A stretch of DNA of 64,000 nt from Soonwooa sp. (GCF_030151385.1 NZ_JASLDS010000072.1:62001-126000), one strand, 5' to 3'. Counted from the first letter of the stretch, positions 55,826 through 64,000 are shown. The notes: generated from the letters alone by a model not told the origin. Numbers and translations are program-made.

Positions 55826-55985
55826 TCTGCCAATTGGCAAATGCTCTCAAAACTTCATTACAAAATACCCAAAATTCCATAAAACCCTTATTAAACAAGG
55901 GTTTTCCATAATTGTAAAAATTTTAAAAAAACAGCCAAACCAATTGGCAAGGCTTGGCAGACAAACACTGCCACCTTTCACAATT
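55826..55985 (+). promoter_or_regulatory. Candidate RteC operator region before the xis operon
   Basis: The 200 bases between rteC and xis2c contain TGCCAATTGGCA (55828-55839, perfect palindrome), a hairpin AAAACCCTT/AAGGGTTTT (55881-55905), GCCAA...TTGGC (55934-55948), and TGGCAG...CTGCCA (55955-55973). A TTGG/CAATTTTG pair with 23-base spacing resembles a -33/-7 promoter. The repeated GCCA/TGGC half-sites fit an operator read by a dimeric activator. Confidence 0.45.
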
Positions 55986-56015
55986 TTGCATAGTGAACTT
56001 TAAAAAAGCTATGCA

Positions 56016-56369
56016 ATGAAAATAATAACCATTGAAGAAGAAGCCTGGCAACAGCTCAACAGCCGTATTAATGCCATTGCTGATTATCTGAAAAAACAGG
56101 AAGATAAAAGCTATGATGACCTGTGGCTCAATAACCACGAGGTATGCCAACACCTGCACCTCAGTGAGAAAACACTTTGGCGTATGCGTACTAAAGGCGA
56201 AATAGCATATTCAAAAATCTACGGTCAGTATTTCTATACGATTGGAGCTATCAAAGATATGCTCAACGCAAATGCCATACAGAGCAGTGAGAAATTTGTA
56301 GAGGAACTTATAGCAAAAGGTAAAAGCTACATCGAAAAAGGCAGAAAGCTAAAGACAGATAAAAAATAG
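56016..56369 (+). CDS. HTH_17 protein, xis2c-like excision factor
   Basis: 117 residues. A central MerR-type helix-turn-helix (VCQHLHLSEKTLWRMRTKGE, about 45-65) with the wing SKIYGQYFYT, the excisionase/HTH_17 arrangement. The N-terminal part is a short coiled helix. By position (after rteC, before a second HTH gene, a DUF3945 gene and topB) it corresponds to xis2c of CTnDOT. Confidence 0.85.
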   Translation: MKIITIEEEAWQQLNSRINAIADYLKKQEDKSYDDLWLNNHEVCQHLHLSEKTLWRMRTKGEIAYSKIYGQYFYTIGAIKDMLNANAIQSSEKFVEELIAKGKSYIEKGRKLKTDKK

Positions 56370-56393
56370 ATATGAACCCTTAAAAATATCATT

Positions 56394-56687
56394 ATGAATA
56401 TTGACAGAATGGAATTTTTGGCGTGGATGGAACGCTTAATGGGACGTCTTGATATGCTGGGCGATAATATAGATGAATTACAGAAGAAACGTAATAGCAT
56501 AGATGGCGAGGAACTGCTCGATAACCAGGATTTACTTCAGATGCTGAAAATCAGCAACCGTTCCCTGCAACGGTATCGCTCCATCGGCAAACTGCCCTAT
56601 TACACTATTAGTGGCAAACTTTATTACAAATTGTCTGATGTTCATCAATTCATCAGAGATAGCTTTAACCCACCTTCAACCAGATAA
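56394..56687 (+). CDS. HTH_17 protein, xis2d-like excision factor
   Basis: 97 residues. A coiled N-terminal helix (about 1-35) is followed by an HTH_17 domain (LLQMLKISNRSLQRYRSIGK with wing YYTISGKLYY). It is a paralogue-like neighbour of the preceding gene, 24 bases downstream, and corresponds to xis2d of CTnDOT, a small basic DNA-binding protein required for excision. Complete. Confidence 0.85.
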   Translation: MNIDRMEFLAWMERLMGRLDMLGDNIDELQKKRNSIDGEELLDNQDLLQMLKISNRSLQRYRSIGKLPYYTISGKLYYKLSDVHQFIRDSFNPPSTR

Positions 56688-56784
56688 CGCCAATGAAAGA
56701 CAAAGACTTCCTCTGAATGCCAAGTAATGCAATTCAGTGAAGGCTTCCTTTACATTCGGCATTGAATTTTAAAATTTTCAGACT

Positions 56785-58251
56785 ATGAGTGAAGAAACCA
56801 TAAATAAACAGGAAATGCCCGAACAGTTATCGGACATATTGCTGGTGCTGGACAAAGAAAAAATGAAAATCCAAGCCGTAAAGAGTATAGACGAAAACGG
56901 GAAAATGGAAACTGTTGACCCCACGAAGAAAAACCAAAACCAGTTTATGCGTGTGGACAAAAGCGGTGATTTCTTTTCCAATTTCTTCTCCAATTTTTTC
57001 AGTCAGCTAAAGAACCCTACCAATTTTTCATTCTTCAAAGTGCCTGCACCTATCGCTGTTGAAAAAGCACAGGAAATGCAAAAGCAGGTTGACAAGCCAA
57101 CTCCTGAAGGCGAAAAAATAATGAAAGAGCACGAAGTAAAAATAGAACAGCAACAGGATAAGAAACAAGTAAATCAAAATAATATGGCAACAACACAAAC
57201 AACACAGGAAGCAAGCGAATACCGCTACAAACCGGAGCAGATTGATTGGGATACTATGACCAATCTCGGATTAAGCAAGGAATACCTTGAAAAGAGAAAC
57301 CTACTTGAACCTTTATTGAAAGGTTACAAAACAAATGAACTCTTACCGATTGGTGTCAACCTCGGTGGTACAATTCTTCGTACAGATGCCCGCTTGTCTT
57401 TACAACAAGCCGAAGACGGAAAAGTTGTGGTAGGAATACACGGCATCAAAAAAGAACCCAATTTGCATTTTGAATTTTTCGGGCACAAGTTTACGGATGA
57501 AGACAAAAAGAACCTGCTCGAAACTGGTAATATGGGGCGTGTGGTAGATTTGAAAAATTCCAAAACTGGAGAACTGATGCCGTCCATTATAAGTATAGAC
57601 AGACTAACGAATGATGTAATTGCATTGAGGACGGATTTTATAAAAATTCCCGATGAAATTAAAGGTGTAAAACTGAATGAAGAGCAAAAGCAAACTCTAC
57701 TGGAAGGCAAACCACTTTATTTAGAAGGTATGGTTTCTACGAAAGGAACTGAATTTTCGGCAACGGTACAGTTCAATGCAGATAAGCGATATGTGGAGTT
57801 TTTGTTCGACCGAAACAATTCTAACAGGCAAACCCACAGCAACGGACAAACTCAAGAAAATAAGCAAAACCAATCTCAGGAAGTTCCAAAAACATTCAGA
57901 GGTAAAGAATTGACCGATGATCAACATAAGGATTTCAAAGCCGGTCAAACCATCTACATTGATGGATTGAAAGATAAAAAAGGGCAACCATATCAAGGTT
58001 ATATCACTTTCAATAAAGAAAATGGAAAAACCAATTTTGAATTTCCAAATCAATACAAGGAAAGAGTAAAACCAACCGAAGCCCATAAAACGCAAACTGC
58101 CGTCAATTCTGAAGGCAAAACCAATGAGGCCACCAAGAACATCAAAGAGCCTTTGAAGTCTGGTCAACAAACACCGAAAAACAAACAACAGCAGGAACAA
58201 CAGGAAAAGCCCAAAGCTCCAGCAAAAACCAGAGGCAAAAAAATATCTTAA
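56785..58251 (+). CDS. DUF4099/DUF3945-domain protein (orf3-like)
   Basis: 488 residues. Layout: N-terminal region of unknown type (1-100), a Gln-rich linker, a DUF4099-like part (RYKPEQIDWDTMTNLGLSKE, about 150-235), then two DUF3945-type repeats (KGVKLNEEQKQTLLEGKPLY about 295 and RGKELTDDQHKDFKAGQTIY about 375), and a Lys/Gln-rich tail. It is a hallmark protein of Bacteroidota conjugative elements and lies in the orf3 position of CTnDOT, 3 bases before topB. Function unknown. Confidence 0.88.
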   Translation: MSEETINKQEMPEQLSDILLVLDKEKMKIQAVKSIDENGKMETVDPTKKNQNQFMRVDKSGDFFSNFFSNFFSQLKNPTNFSFFKVPAPIAVEKAQEMQKQVDKPTPEGEKIMKEHEVKIEQQQDKKQVNQNNMATTQTTQEASEYRYKPEQIDWDTMTNLGLSKEYLEKRNLLEPLLKGYKTNELLPIGVNLGGTILRTDARLSLQQAEDGKVVVGIHGIKKEPNLHFEFFGHKFTDEDKKNLLETGNMGRVVDLKNSKTGELMPSIISIDRLTNDVIALRTDFIKIPDEIKGVKLNEEQKQTLLEGKPLYLEGMVSTKGTEFSATVQFNADKRYVEFLFDRNNSNRQTHSNGQTQENKQNQSQEVPKTFRGKELTDDQHKDFKAGQTIYIDGLKDKKGQPYQGYITFNKENGKTNFEFPNQYKERVKPTEAHKTQTAVNSEGKTNEATKNIKEPLKSGQQTPKNKQQQEQQEKPKAPAKTRGKKIS

Positions 58252-58254
58252 AGT

Positions 58255-59286
58255 ATGAAAACAATCATTGCAGAAAAACCAAGCGTAGCAAGGGAAATAG
58301 CAGGACTTGTGGGAGCATCTGATAAAAAGGATGGCTACCTTACAGGCAACGGCTATTTTGTTACCTGGGCATTCGGTCATTTAATAGGGTTGGGAATGCC
58401 CGAAGATTATGGAATTTCAGGATTTGATAAAACAGCGTTACCAATTTTACCCAATCCTTTTTTATTAACTGTTCGGAAAGTAAAAAAAGATAAAGGCTAT
58501 ACAGCCGATACAGGAGCGTTAAAGCAACTAAAAATTATTGAACAGCTTTTCAATAAAAGCGAGAGCATAATTGTGGCAACCGATGCAGGCCGTGAAGGCG
58601 AATTGATATTTCGTTACATCTACGAATACCTGAAATGCAACAAACCGTTTGAACGCCTTTGGATAAGTTCGTTGACCGAAAAAGCCATCAAGCAAGGATT
58701 TGAAAACCTAAAACAAGGAAAAGAATTTGACGGATTATACCAAGCAGCACAAGGTAGAAGCCGTGCCGATTGGCTGGTAGGTATCAATGCTACACAAGCA
58801 TTGAGCATTGCCGCAGGAAATGGTATCTATTCCCTCGGAAGAGTTCAAACGCCTACCTTAGCTTTGATATGCAAACGTTATTTGGAAAACAGGAATTTCA
58901 AGGTTAAGAATTATTGGCAGATACAGCTATCGCATAATAAAGAGTTGATAGATTTTAAAAGTATTTCCAAAACAAAATGGGAAGACCAAAAACTTGCCGT
59001 TGATACGCTGAAAGCCATTCAACGAAGCGGAACTACAACAATTACATCAGTAGAAACCAAAAGCGTTACGGAACAACCGCCTTTGTTGTTTGACTTGACA
59101 GGATTGCAAAAGGAAGCGAACAAAAAACTGAACCTTTCTGCTGACGAAACCCTAAATATTGCCCAAAACCTTTACGAAAAGAAGTTTATCACTTATCCAC
59201 GTACCGGAAGCAAATATATTCCTGAGGATAGCGTTGTATCGAAAAGCATTGAAAAATGGTGGAGAATCCTCTTCAAAACTTTATAG
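58255..59286 (+). pseudogene. topB: Topoisomerase III (exc/topB), 3'-truncated
   Basis: Type IA topoisomerase: TOPRIM start IIAEKPSVAREIAG, DAGREGE (110-116), ASRADWLVGINATQ-type core (GRSRADWLVG), and active-site Tyr in FITYPRTGSKYIPED (Tyr about 314). Full-length family members are about twice as long. After IPED (near 59226) the homology ends and the remaining ~18 codons read into the TPR gene in another frame. It corresponds to exc of CTnDOT. The enzyme is probably not functional. Confidence 0.85.
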
Positions 59287-60109
59287 TAACATGGCCAATA
59301 TCTATTCCAATAACAAGCTCACGATGGATTCGGCAGTATATTATTATAAAAAAGCGATTGATCTAGACAAAAAATCATTTGAATTGTATTACAATTATGG
59401 AAATCTATTGAAAGATTCCAAAAAATATGCTGAAGCAGAAAAACAATATGCTATAGCAAATAAATTGGAACCCAACCACGGTAGTGTAATGGGTAATTAT
59501 GCTTTGATTTTGATGCTTCAAGATAAAAACCAAGAGGCGAAAAAATTGCTTTATCAAGCTATAGAACATCATCCCAATGATTTTGAACTCAATCTTATTC
59601 TAGCCGAAATACTCTTTTCAAAAGACAAAAACTACAAGGATGCGGAATACTTTGCGTCAAAAGCGATTGCTAATTTAGTTCCTGGAAAACCAAAGACAAC
59701 AGCTTTATCAATCCGCGCCAACTCTCGCATGTTAACGCAACAGTATAGAAATGCGATTGACGATTATTTGGAGTTAGTTGGTAAATTTTCGAAATCAGAT
59801 TTTGCTGAAAACTACGATGTTTTATCCAATATTGGATACTGCTACTTGGATTTGGGAGAATATAGCAATGCAGAACATTACTTCAAACAATGCCTAGAAT
59901 ATCATGATGAAATCGATGCCCTTTTGGGTTTATCCGTCGTCAAATTCAAGCAAAATGACAGCAAGGAATTGGAGAATTACAAGAAAAAAGCACTGAAAGT
60001 AAACCCAAAGCTAAAAGATATAAAAAATGGTTTGCAAGCGCTGAAAGAAGAAGGCTACTCGTATACACCAGAAGTTGAGAATTTACTATTAGAGATTTTC
60101 AAAAAATAA
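59231..60109 (+). CDS. TPR-repeat protein, 5'-truncated
   Basis: About 292 residues, almost entirely TPR repeats: starts ALYRKALKNGG, then NMANIYSNNKLTMDSAVYYY, LYYNYGNLLKDSKKYAEAEK, YALILMLQDKNQEAKKLL and so on to the C-terminus. The TPR frame begins at the junction (about 59228) without a signal peptide or first repeat, so its N-terminus is lost. An ATG at 59291 could serve as a start. It was probably a secreted or periplasmic TPR protein. Confidence 0.75.
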   Translation, partial: ALYRKALKNGGESSSKLYSNMANIYSNNKLTMDSAVYYYKKAIDLDKKSFELYYNYGNLLKDSKKYAEAEKQYAIANKLEPNHGSVMGNYALILMLQDKNQEAKKLLYQAIEHHPNDFELNLILAEILFSKDKNYKDAEYFASKAIANLVPGKPKTTALSIRANSRMLTQQYRNAIDDYLELVGKFSKSDFAENYDVLSNIGYCYLDLGEYSNAEHYFKQCLEYHDEIDALLGLSVVKFKQNDSKELENYKKKALKVNPKLKDIKNGLQALKEEGYSYTPEVENLLLEIFKK

Positions 60110-60270
60110 ACTACCAATAAAAAATTATCATCTTGCCTTGTGTAAAAGATTAAAGGAATCGAGCAAGATACTCGCATTAACAGAGGCTCGCAGCTTTATT
60201 GTTGGCGTAGGAATCAAGCAAGCTTGTTCCAAAGATTAATGAGCACGAGCAAGATGCTTTTACTAGCTTT

Positions 60271-61011
60271 TTAGATCAATACAATTTCAATGATTTCTAT
60301 TGTTTTCTTTCCATCTTCTAGCCATTTCATCCAGCCTTCACCATTAAAAGAATTTTCACTGTCTCTGTCAGATTTCTTAACTTTTATCCATTCTCCATTC
60401 GCCTCCAAAACCTTAAAGCGACGTGCTTCATTATCCTTAGTTTCATAAATAATATCACCACCGGGTACGTCGAAAATTTCAGGATTAATTTTCGAAATAT
60501 ATTCTACGCGTCTTAGATAATCGTCCCAGCTCTCGTATATATAACGCTTGTCATTGAATTTTGGGTCGTTGCAATTACCACAATTGTGTTTTGTTGCCTC
60601 GGGAACACCATTGTAATACGTAGCGTCTTTTTCTTTTTTAAGATATAATTTCTCATTAGTTTTTTCATTAATAACGACCAAAAAGAAGTTTTTTTTGTTT
60701 TCTAAAACACGAAATGTTAAGCTTGCCGAAAACCTTCCAAGATCGTCATGTTTAGCCGCTTCTTCATCGGTTTCGCCAAATGACATACCATAAGGTTTAA
60801 GATTAATTTTTCGAAGAAATGTCGTTGTACCGTTTTTATTATCAACAAATTTCAAGGTATCAACGGGTACTTTATCAAAAGATTTTTTATAGAAAACAAG
60901 TGGATATGTAGTATTACAAATCAACATCCCTATGCCGTAATCTTGCTTTGAATTTTGTCCAAAACCTTTTAACGAAACTAAAAAAATTAATATGGCATAA
61001 AATGTTTTCAT
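60271..61011 (-). CDS. Secreted protein with SH3-like C-terminal domain, unknown
   Basis: About 246 residues from the ATG at 61011, with a signal peptide ending KGFGQ. The C-terminal part has VLEANGEWIKVKKS and GEGWMKWLEDGKK, close to the end of the SH3-like protein at 43206. A Cys pair lies in KHNCGNCND. First of three minus-strand genes here only by position; the gap to the next is 109 bases. Confidence 0.65.
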   Translation of the reverse strand: MKTFYAILIFLVSLKGFGQNSKQDYGIGMLICNTTYPLVFYKKSFDKVPVDTLKFVDNKNGTTTFLRKINLKPYGMSFGETDEEAAKHDDLGRFSASLTFRVLENKKNFFLVVINEKTNEKLYLKKEKDATYYNGVPEATKHNCGNCNDPKFNDKRYIYESWDDYLRRVEYISKINPEIFDVPGGDIIYETKDNEARRFKVLEANGEWIKVKKSDRDSENSFNGEGWMKWLEDGKKTIEIIEIVLI

Positions 61012-61119
61012 CAAATAAGTTTTATCAAAGTTAACATCTATCAAATGTTAAATCAATTTAAAATCATATAAAATTATATCTACTTCATTATTAAGTTCAC
61101 AAAAGTCTGCAATTTTTTC

Positions 61120-61512
61120 TTATTCGATTTCTAATTTAATGAAATTTTTCCCATCTTCTTCCACTTCTTTATTGTAAACTCTTTTTCCGACTATTGTCAA
61201 AAGGTCTTCCATTTTGTTTAGCCAATCCTGTGTACACAACTCCAAAATCATTTCTGTTGAAGTGTCATCATATAAAACAAAATCCGAAACATGAGCAAAG
61301 TATTTATCCAAGATATCCTCTAACGGATATTGCTTGTCCTGAACTTCATTTAATTCTGGTTCTAGTGTGAAGGAAAGTGTTGTAACATAATGTCCTTTTT
61401 GTACAAGACCTTCGTTATAATCATAAAGAGATTTGTAAACGCCATTTGAAACTTTTTCAAATTTCAAATTGTCCTTATACTTCTCATGTTCGATGATGTG
61501 AATGTTTTTCAT
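61120..61512 (-). CDS. Unknown cytoplasmic protein
   Basis: 130 residues with no signal peptide and a single Cys (ELCTQDW). Acidic; probable alpha/beta fold. No family recognised. It is 96 bases from the neighbouring SMI1/KNR4 gene. Confidence 0.6.
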   Translation of the reverse strand: MKNIHIIEHEKYKDNLKFEKVSNGVYKSLYDYNEGLVQKGHYVTTLSFTLEPELNEVQDKQYPLEDILDKYFAHVSDFVLYDDTSTEMILELCTQDWLNKMEDLLTIVGKRVYNKEVEEDGKNFIKLEIE

Positions 61513-61607
61513 TTTTTGTGTTTTTTGTTGATGTCTAACCTAAAAAAATCGGTTAATGAAAAAGTATTTGTTTAAAATTTAAAATTTATAAGTAAAATCT
61601 TCTTAGC

Positions 61608-62162
61608 TTACTCCAAAATAAATTTCTTTGGATAGTTTTCAATTTTTTCTACCTTAAAATATTCATCGAATTCGTTACTTCCTTTATTCTCGTAAAATTC
61701 AATTATTTTATCAAAAAAAGCTTCCATTGTTGGCGAAATAACATTTCTATCATTATCAGCATGCCAAAATTCAATTAACTGTCCTTCTTGACCTGTAAAA
61801 ACGCCTCCCAAATCATAGCAAATACTATCACCACCGCCATTCTGGAAAATTGGAATCCAGTTTTTATTCCACCAATTTTCGATTTCAAAATCAAATCCGA
61901 TCATCGATGTAAGTTCAGACGCGTCATGAAGCGCTTGGTGCAAAGGCACAAATCCGGAATTATTAACGAAAGCCTCATAGCAGTTAGAATTTTGCCCGTT
62001 TTTCCATTTATAAAGTGTGCGCAAATCTAATGGTATCTTTATTTTATAGTACTCTTCTAATTTATTGAGTTGATCATCGTCCAGAGGTTCATTGAGCTGC
62101 GAATAATATTCTGGTCGTAGCTTTGATAAATACTTTTCCAATCTTTGAATTTTTTCTTTCAT
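61608..62162 (-). CDS. SMI1/KNR4 (SUKH) family protein
   Basis: 184 residues. SUKH layout: N-terminal EPLDDDQLNKLEEYYKIKIP with LRTLYKWKNGQN (about 35-53), then WIPIFQNGGGDSICYDLGG (about 104-122) and GQLIEFWHADNDRNVI. Many SUKH proteins are immunity factors to polymorphic toxins; others are housekeeping. No toxin gene is nearby, so its role is open. Confidence 0.88.
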   Translation of the reverse strand: MKEKIQRLEKYLSKLRPEYYSQLNEPLDDDQLNKLEEYYKIKIPLDLRTLYKWKNGQNSNCYEAFVNNSGFVPLHQALHDASELTSMIGFDFEIENWWNKNWIPIFQNGGGDSICYDLGGVFTGQEGQLIEFWHADNDRNVISPTMEAFFDKIIEFYENKGSNEFDEYFKVEKIENYPKKFILE

Positions 62163-62481
62163 TTTTTACGTTTTTATTTTCGAAGCTTAAAATTTATGAT
62201 ATTGTGTGTAAATACTGATTATCAATATTATTGCTTTTAATCTCATAACACAACTTTTTTAGTACCAATCTATTTTTAAGATAAACCTAATATTGAAATA
62301 AATTTAAAGATTAGGCTTAAAAAACAAAGTTTAATTGGGATTACTATCAACTACAAACCAAGTTACATCCACGTTTTTAAATAATTCAGAAATAGTCAAG
62401 AAAATCTTAAATTTTATTTGATTTCAAAAAATGAAATGCGTTGTTTTGTAGAATTGAAATTTCATTTTAAAAACAACACCT
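62163..62481. other. Gap without a gene, with overlapping inverted repeats
   Basis: About 319 AT-rich bases. TAAACCTAAT (62282-62291) and ATTAGGCTTA (62310-62319) pair at 9 of 10 positions. AAAATGAAAT (62428-62437) is a perfect inverted match to ATTTCATTTT (62459-62468), and GTTGTTTT (62440-62447) to AAAACAAC (62470-62477), just before the next start. The two pairings interlock. No coding potential seen. Confidence 0.4.
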
Positions 62482-63048
62482 ATGAATAAAGCTTTCATCT
62501 TTGGTCTTTTAATTACTTCTGCGATTGCAAACGCTCAGCAAAATACACTTCCGCCATCGCCACTTAAAACTATCGATACTACAACAGGCGGATTAAAGAA
62601 CAATACACCCAAATCGAACCTCGTTGAAAAGCAAATTGCGGACATTGCGAAATTCAAGTATTTGACTTTTCAGGTAATTACAAGTACAGATTTAACGACC
62701 GCAAAATCAGAAAAATTCATTGGTATTTGTTCGGAGTTCGAAACCTACGATTGGATTTCGAAAAAGACCTTGACAATGGACAAAGCAGAGCTTTCTAAAC
62801 TAATTGACGCATTACAAAACATTTATCAAAAAGAAGGCGAAAAGTCGAGTTCTGTTGAGAAAAAATATAAATTCTTAACTGCAAGCAAAATAGAATTCGG
62901 TGCGGTTTTTAACGATAAATTAAATGCTTGGATTAATTATATTGATTTTCCTCAAAATTTTAATCAGAAATACCTTATTCAATTTTCGAAAAGTGAACTT
63001 AATGATTTAATTAAAATCCTAAAAACGGCTTCTGATAAAATTGATTAA
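62482..63048 (+). CDS. Secreted protein, unknown
   Basis: 188 residues with a signal peptide ending IANAQ. No Cys-rich pattern and no domain recognised; a Pro/Thr-rich stretch (about 20-45) precedes an alpha/beta part. It is followed 24 bases later by the lactonase-type gene on the same strand. Confidence 0.65.
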   Translation: MNKAFIFGLLITSAIANAQQNTLPPSPLKTIDTTTGGLKNNTPKSNLVEKQIADIAKFKYLTFQVITSTDLTTAKSEKFIGICSEFETYDWISKKTLTMDKAELSKLIDALQNIYQKEGEKSSSVEKKYKFLTASKIEFGAVFNDKLNAWINYIDFPQNFNQKYLIQFSKSELNDLIKILKTASDKID

Positions 63049-63072
63049 CAAAATAAACACCTCCTTGCAACA

Positions 63073-64000
63073 TTGAAAAAGCTTCCACTTTTCGCCGCAT
63101 TATTTTTTGCTTCAACGCTTTTTGCACAGCAGACATTTGTATTTTTTGGTTCATTCAACTGGGACAAAAATAAAACAGGAATCTATGTCTATGAACTCAA
63201 TTCCATAACAGGAAAACTTAAAAAAGTAACCACAGCAAAAGGCATTAAAAATCCGTCTTATATCACCTTGTCTCAAGATGGAAAATTTGTTTTTGCTTGC
63301 ACAGATACAAAAACGGAGAAGGATGGTTCGATAAGTAGTTTCGCTTTTAATCCAGAACAAAAGTCATTAAGCTTCATTAATTCTCAAAAAAGTGGTGGCG
63401 AGAATCCTGTTTATCTAAGTGTTGATCAAAGCGGAAAATGGCTTGTAAATGGAAATTACACAGAAGGAAGTGCGTCGATTTATGCTATTTCCGAGAAAGG
63501 TTTTATTAGTCCATTTGCTCAGAATTTCCAATTTGCAGAAGGAAGTATCAATCCAAAGCGACAAGACCGCGCGCATATTCATTCGACGGTTTTTTCACCT
63601 GATTTCGAATATGTTTTTATGCCCGATTTAGGTGCTGATAAAATTAGAGCATACAAGTTTGATAAAAATAATCCAAAGCCGCTTTCAGAAGCGGAACCAA
63701 GTTTTAGTCAATCTGTTTTGGGAAGTGGTCCAAGGCATCTAACATTTCATCCAAATGGAAAATATGCATACTGCATCGAAGAAATGGGTGGCGCCATAAG
63801 CGTTTACGATTATCAAAATGGGCAGTTGAAAAGTATACAGAGAATCTTTACACATCCCGAAAACCAAGAAGGCGAATTTGAGGGTTCGGATATTCATGTT
63901 TCACCTGATGGACGTTTTTTGTATGCTTCAAACCGCGGACAAGAAAACAATATTGCGATTTTTTCTATTAACGAAAATGGAAGCTTAAAAAATATCGGCT
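63073..64000 (+). CDS. Lactonase-family (Pgl-type) beta-propeller protein, 5' part
   Basis: The frame is open from a TTG at 63073 to the window end (309 codons). Signal peptide KKLPLFAALFFASTLFAQ. The mature part is a seven-bladed beta-propeller of the 6-phosphogluconolactonase type: FVFFGSFNWDKNKTGIYVYE, NPSYITLSQDGKFVFAC, HIHSTVFSPDFEYVFMPDLG with KIRAYKFD, and GPRHLTFHPNGKYAY. It would hydrolyse a sugar lactone in the periplasm. No good ATG start is visible, so TTG is the likely initiator. Confidence 0.85.
   Translation, partial: MKKLPLFAALFFASTLFAQQTFVFFGSFNWDKNKTGIYVYELNSITGKLKKVTTAKGIKNPSYITLSQDGKFVFACTDTKTEKDGSISSFAFNPEQKSLSFINSQKSGGENPVYLSVDQSGKWLVNGNYTEGSASIYAISEKGFISPFAQNFQFAEGSINPKRQDRAHIHSTVFSPDFEYVFMPDLGADKIRAYKFDKNNPKPLSEAEPSFSQSVLGSGPRHLTFHPNGKYAYCIEEMGGAISVYDYQNGQLKSIQRIFTHPENQEGEFEGSDIHVSPDGRFLYASNRGQENNIAIFSINENGSLKNIG

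Larger units (their letters stand above)
54663..59230 (+). mobile_element. CTnDOT-family conjugative element fragment (excision module)
   Basis: Order: rteC, two HTH_17 genes (xis2c/xis2d-like), DUF4099/DUF3945 gene (orf3-like), topoisomerase III (exc-like), all on the plus strand. This is the CTnDOT excision module. The G+C content is visibly higher than around it. Neither integrase nor transfer genes are present; topB is cut at the right edge, and chromosomal bioF and a TPR gene are cut on the left and right. No att or IS sequence is recognisable at the ends, so this is a stranded fragment. Confidence 0.8.

Noticed and set aside
56016..56687. The two HTH genes as a toxin-antitoxin pair
   Set aside because: Both carry HTH_17 excisionase-type domains and sit between rteC and orf3/exc as in CTnDOT, with no toxin partner.
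57721..58380. Minus-strand frame of 219 codons over the DUF3945 and topB genes
   Set aside because: It is antisense to two well-supported genes, and its Phe/Leu/Ile-rich product without a domain is what the reverse complement of Lys/Gln/Glu-rich coding DNA gives.
60110..60270. Repeated GAGCAAGAT words in the gap after the TPR gene
   Set aside because: Two copies with different flanks and no periodic spacing. Not a CRISPR or clear repeat array.
1..64000. CRISPR array, tRNA or rRNA genes
   Set aside because: No regularly spaced direct repeats, no tRNA T-loop plus acceptor pattern and no conserved rRNA blocks were seen on either strand.

Overview
The window is AT-rich DNA (roughly one third G+C) from a member of the Bacteroidota, most likely a Chryseobacterium-like Weeksellaceae. 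The grounds are TAnnTTTG -7 promoter boxes, a T9SS C-terminal sorting domain, many small SPII lipoproteins, the CcoG, lmo0937 and DUF6952 families, and a CTnDOT-type conjugative-element fragment. I see no rRNA, tRNA or CRISPR array.

Layout. 1-4.9 kb: the 3' end of a CatA-like acetyltransferase, small envelope proteins, a CPA1 Na+/H+ antiporter and an SDR protein. 5.0-6.8 kb: a TPP riboswitch heading a two-gene operon of a PnuT/PnuC-type transporter and an acyl-CoA-dehydrogenase-fold flavoprotein. 6.8-15.6 kb: lipoproteins, an SMR exporter diverging from a MarR regulator, a degenerate GIY-YIG protein, a Dyp-type peroxidase, a Crp/Fnr regulator, DoxX and several unknowns. 15.7-23.5 kb: glutaryl-CoA dehydrogenase, a T9SS cargo protein, an AddB-like nuclease, RsmG and an aspartate-type aminotransferase.

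23.7-29.0 kb: the most unusual locus. It is a two-gene operon of a SrfB-family actin/Hsp70-like (ASKHA) ATPase and a SrfC-family P-loop protein, with no SrfA. The 3' end of srfC runs out of frame into an unannotated DUF1566 (Lcl-type) gene fragment. The gap upstream (29.0-29.8 kb) holds an orphan terminator and a GC-rich foldable element.

29.8-51 kb: a peroxiredoxin/thioredoxin/DUF6952 operon, HAD and DsbA-family proteins, an AarF kinase, a ureohydrolase, an aldo/keto reductase, CcoG, an AraC/lipoprotein/M28 peptidase operon, a run of SH3-like secreted proteins, an Lrp regulator diverging from an EamA exporter, and a large radical SAM protein.

51.2-60.1 kb: the bioD-bioB-bioA operon with only the 3' third of bioF left. 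A 4.6-kb piece of a CTnDOT-family element (rteC, two excisionase-like HTH genes, a DUF4099/DUF3945 gene, and a topoisomerase III gene cut after its active-site Tyr) follows, joined directly to a TPR gene that has lost its 5' end. Both the element and the two flanking genes are truncated, so this is a replacement scar, not a clean insertion. 60.2-64 kb: unknown secreted proteins, a SMI1/KNR4 (SUKH) protein and the start of a lactonase-type beta-propeller protein.
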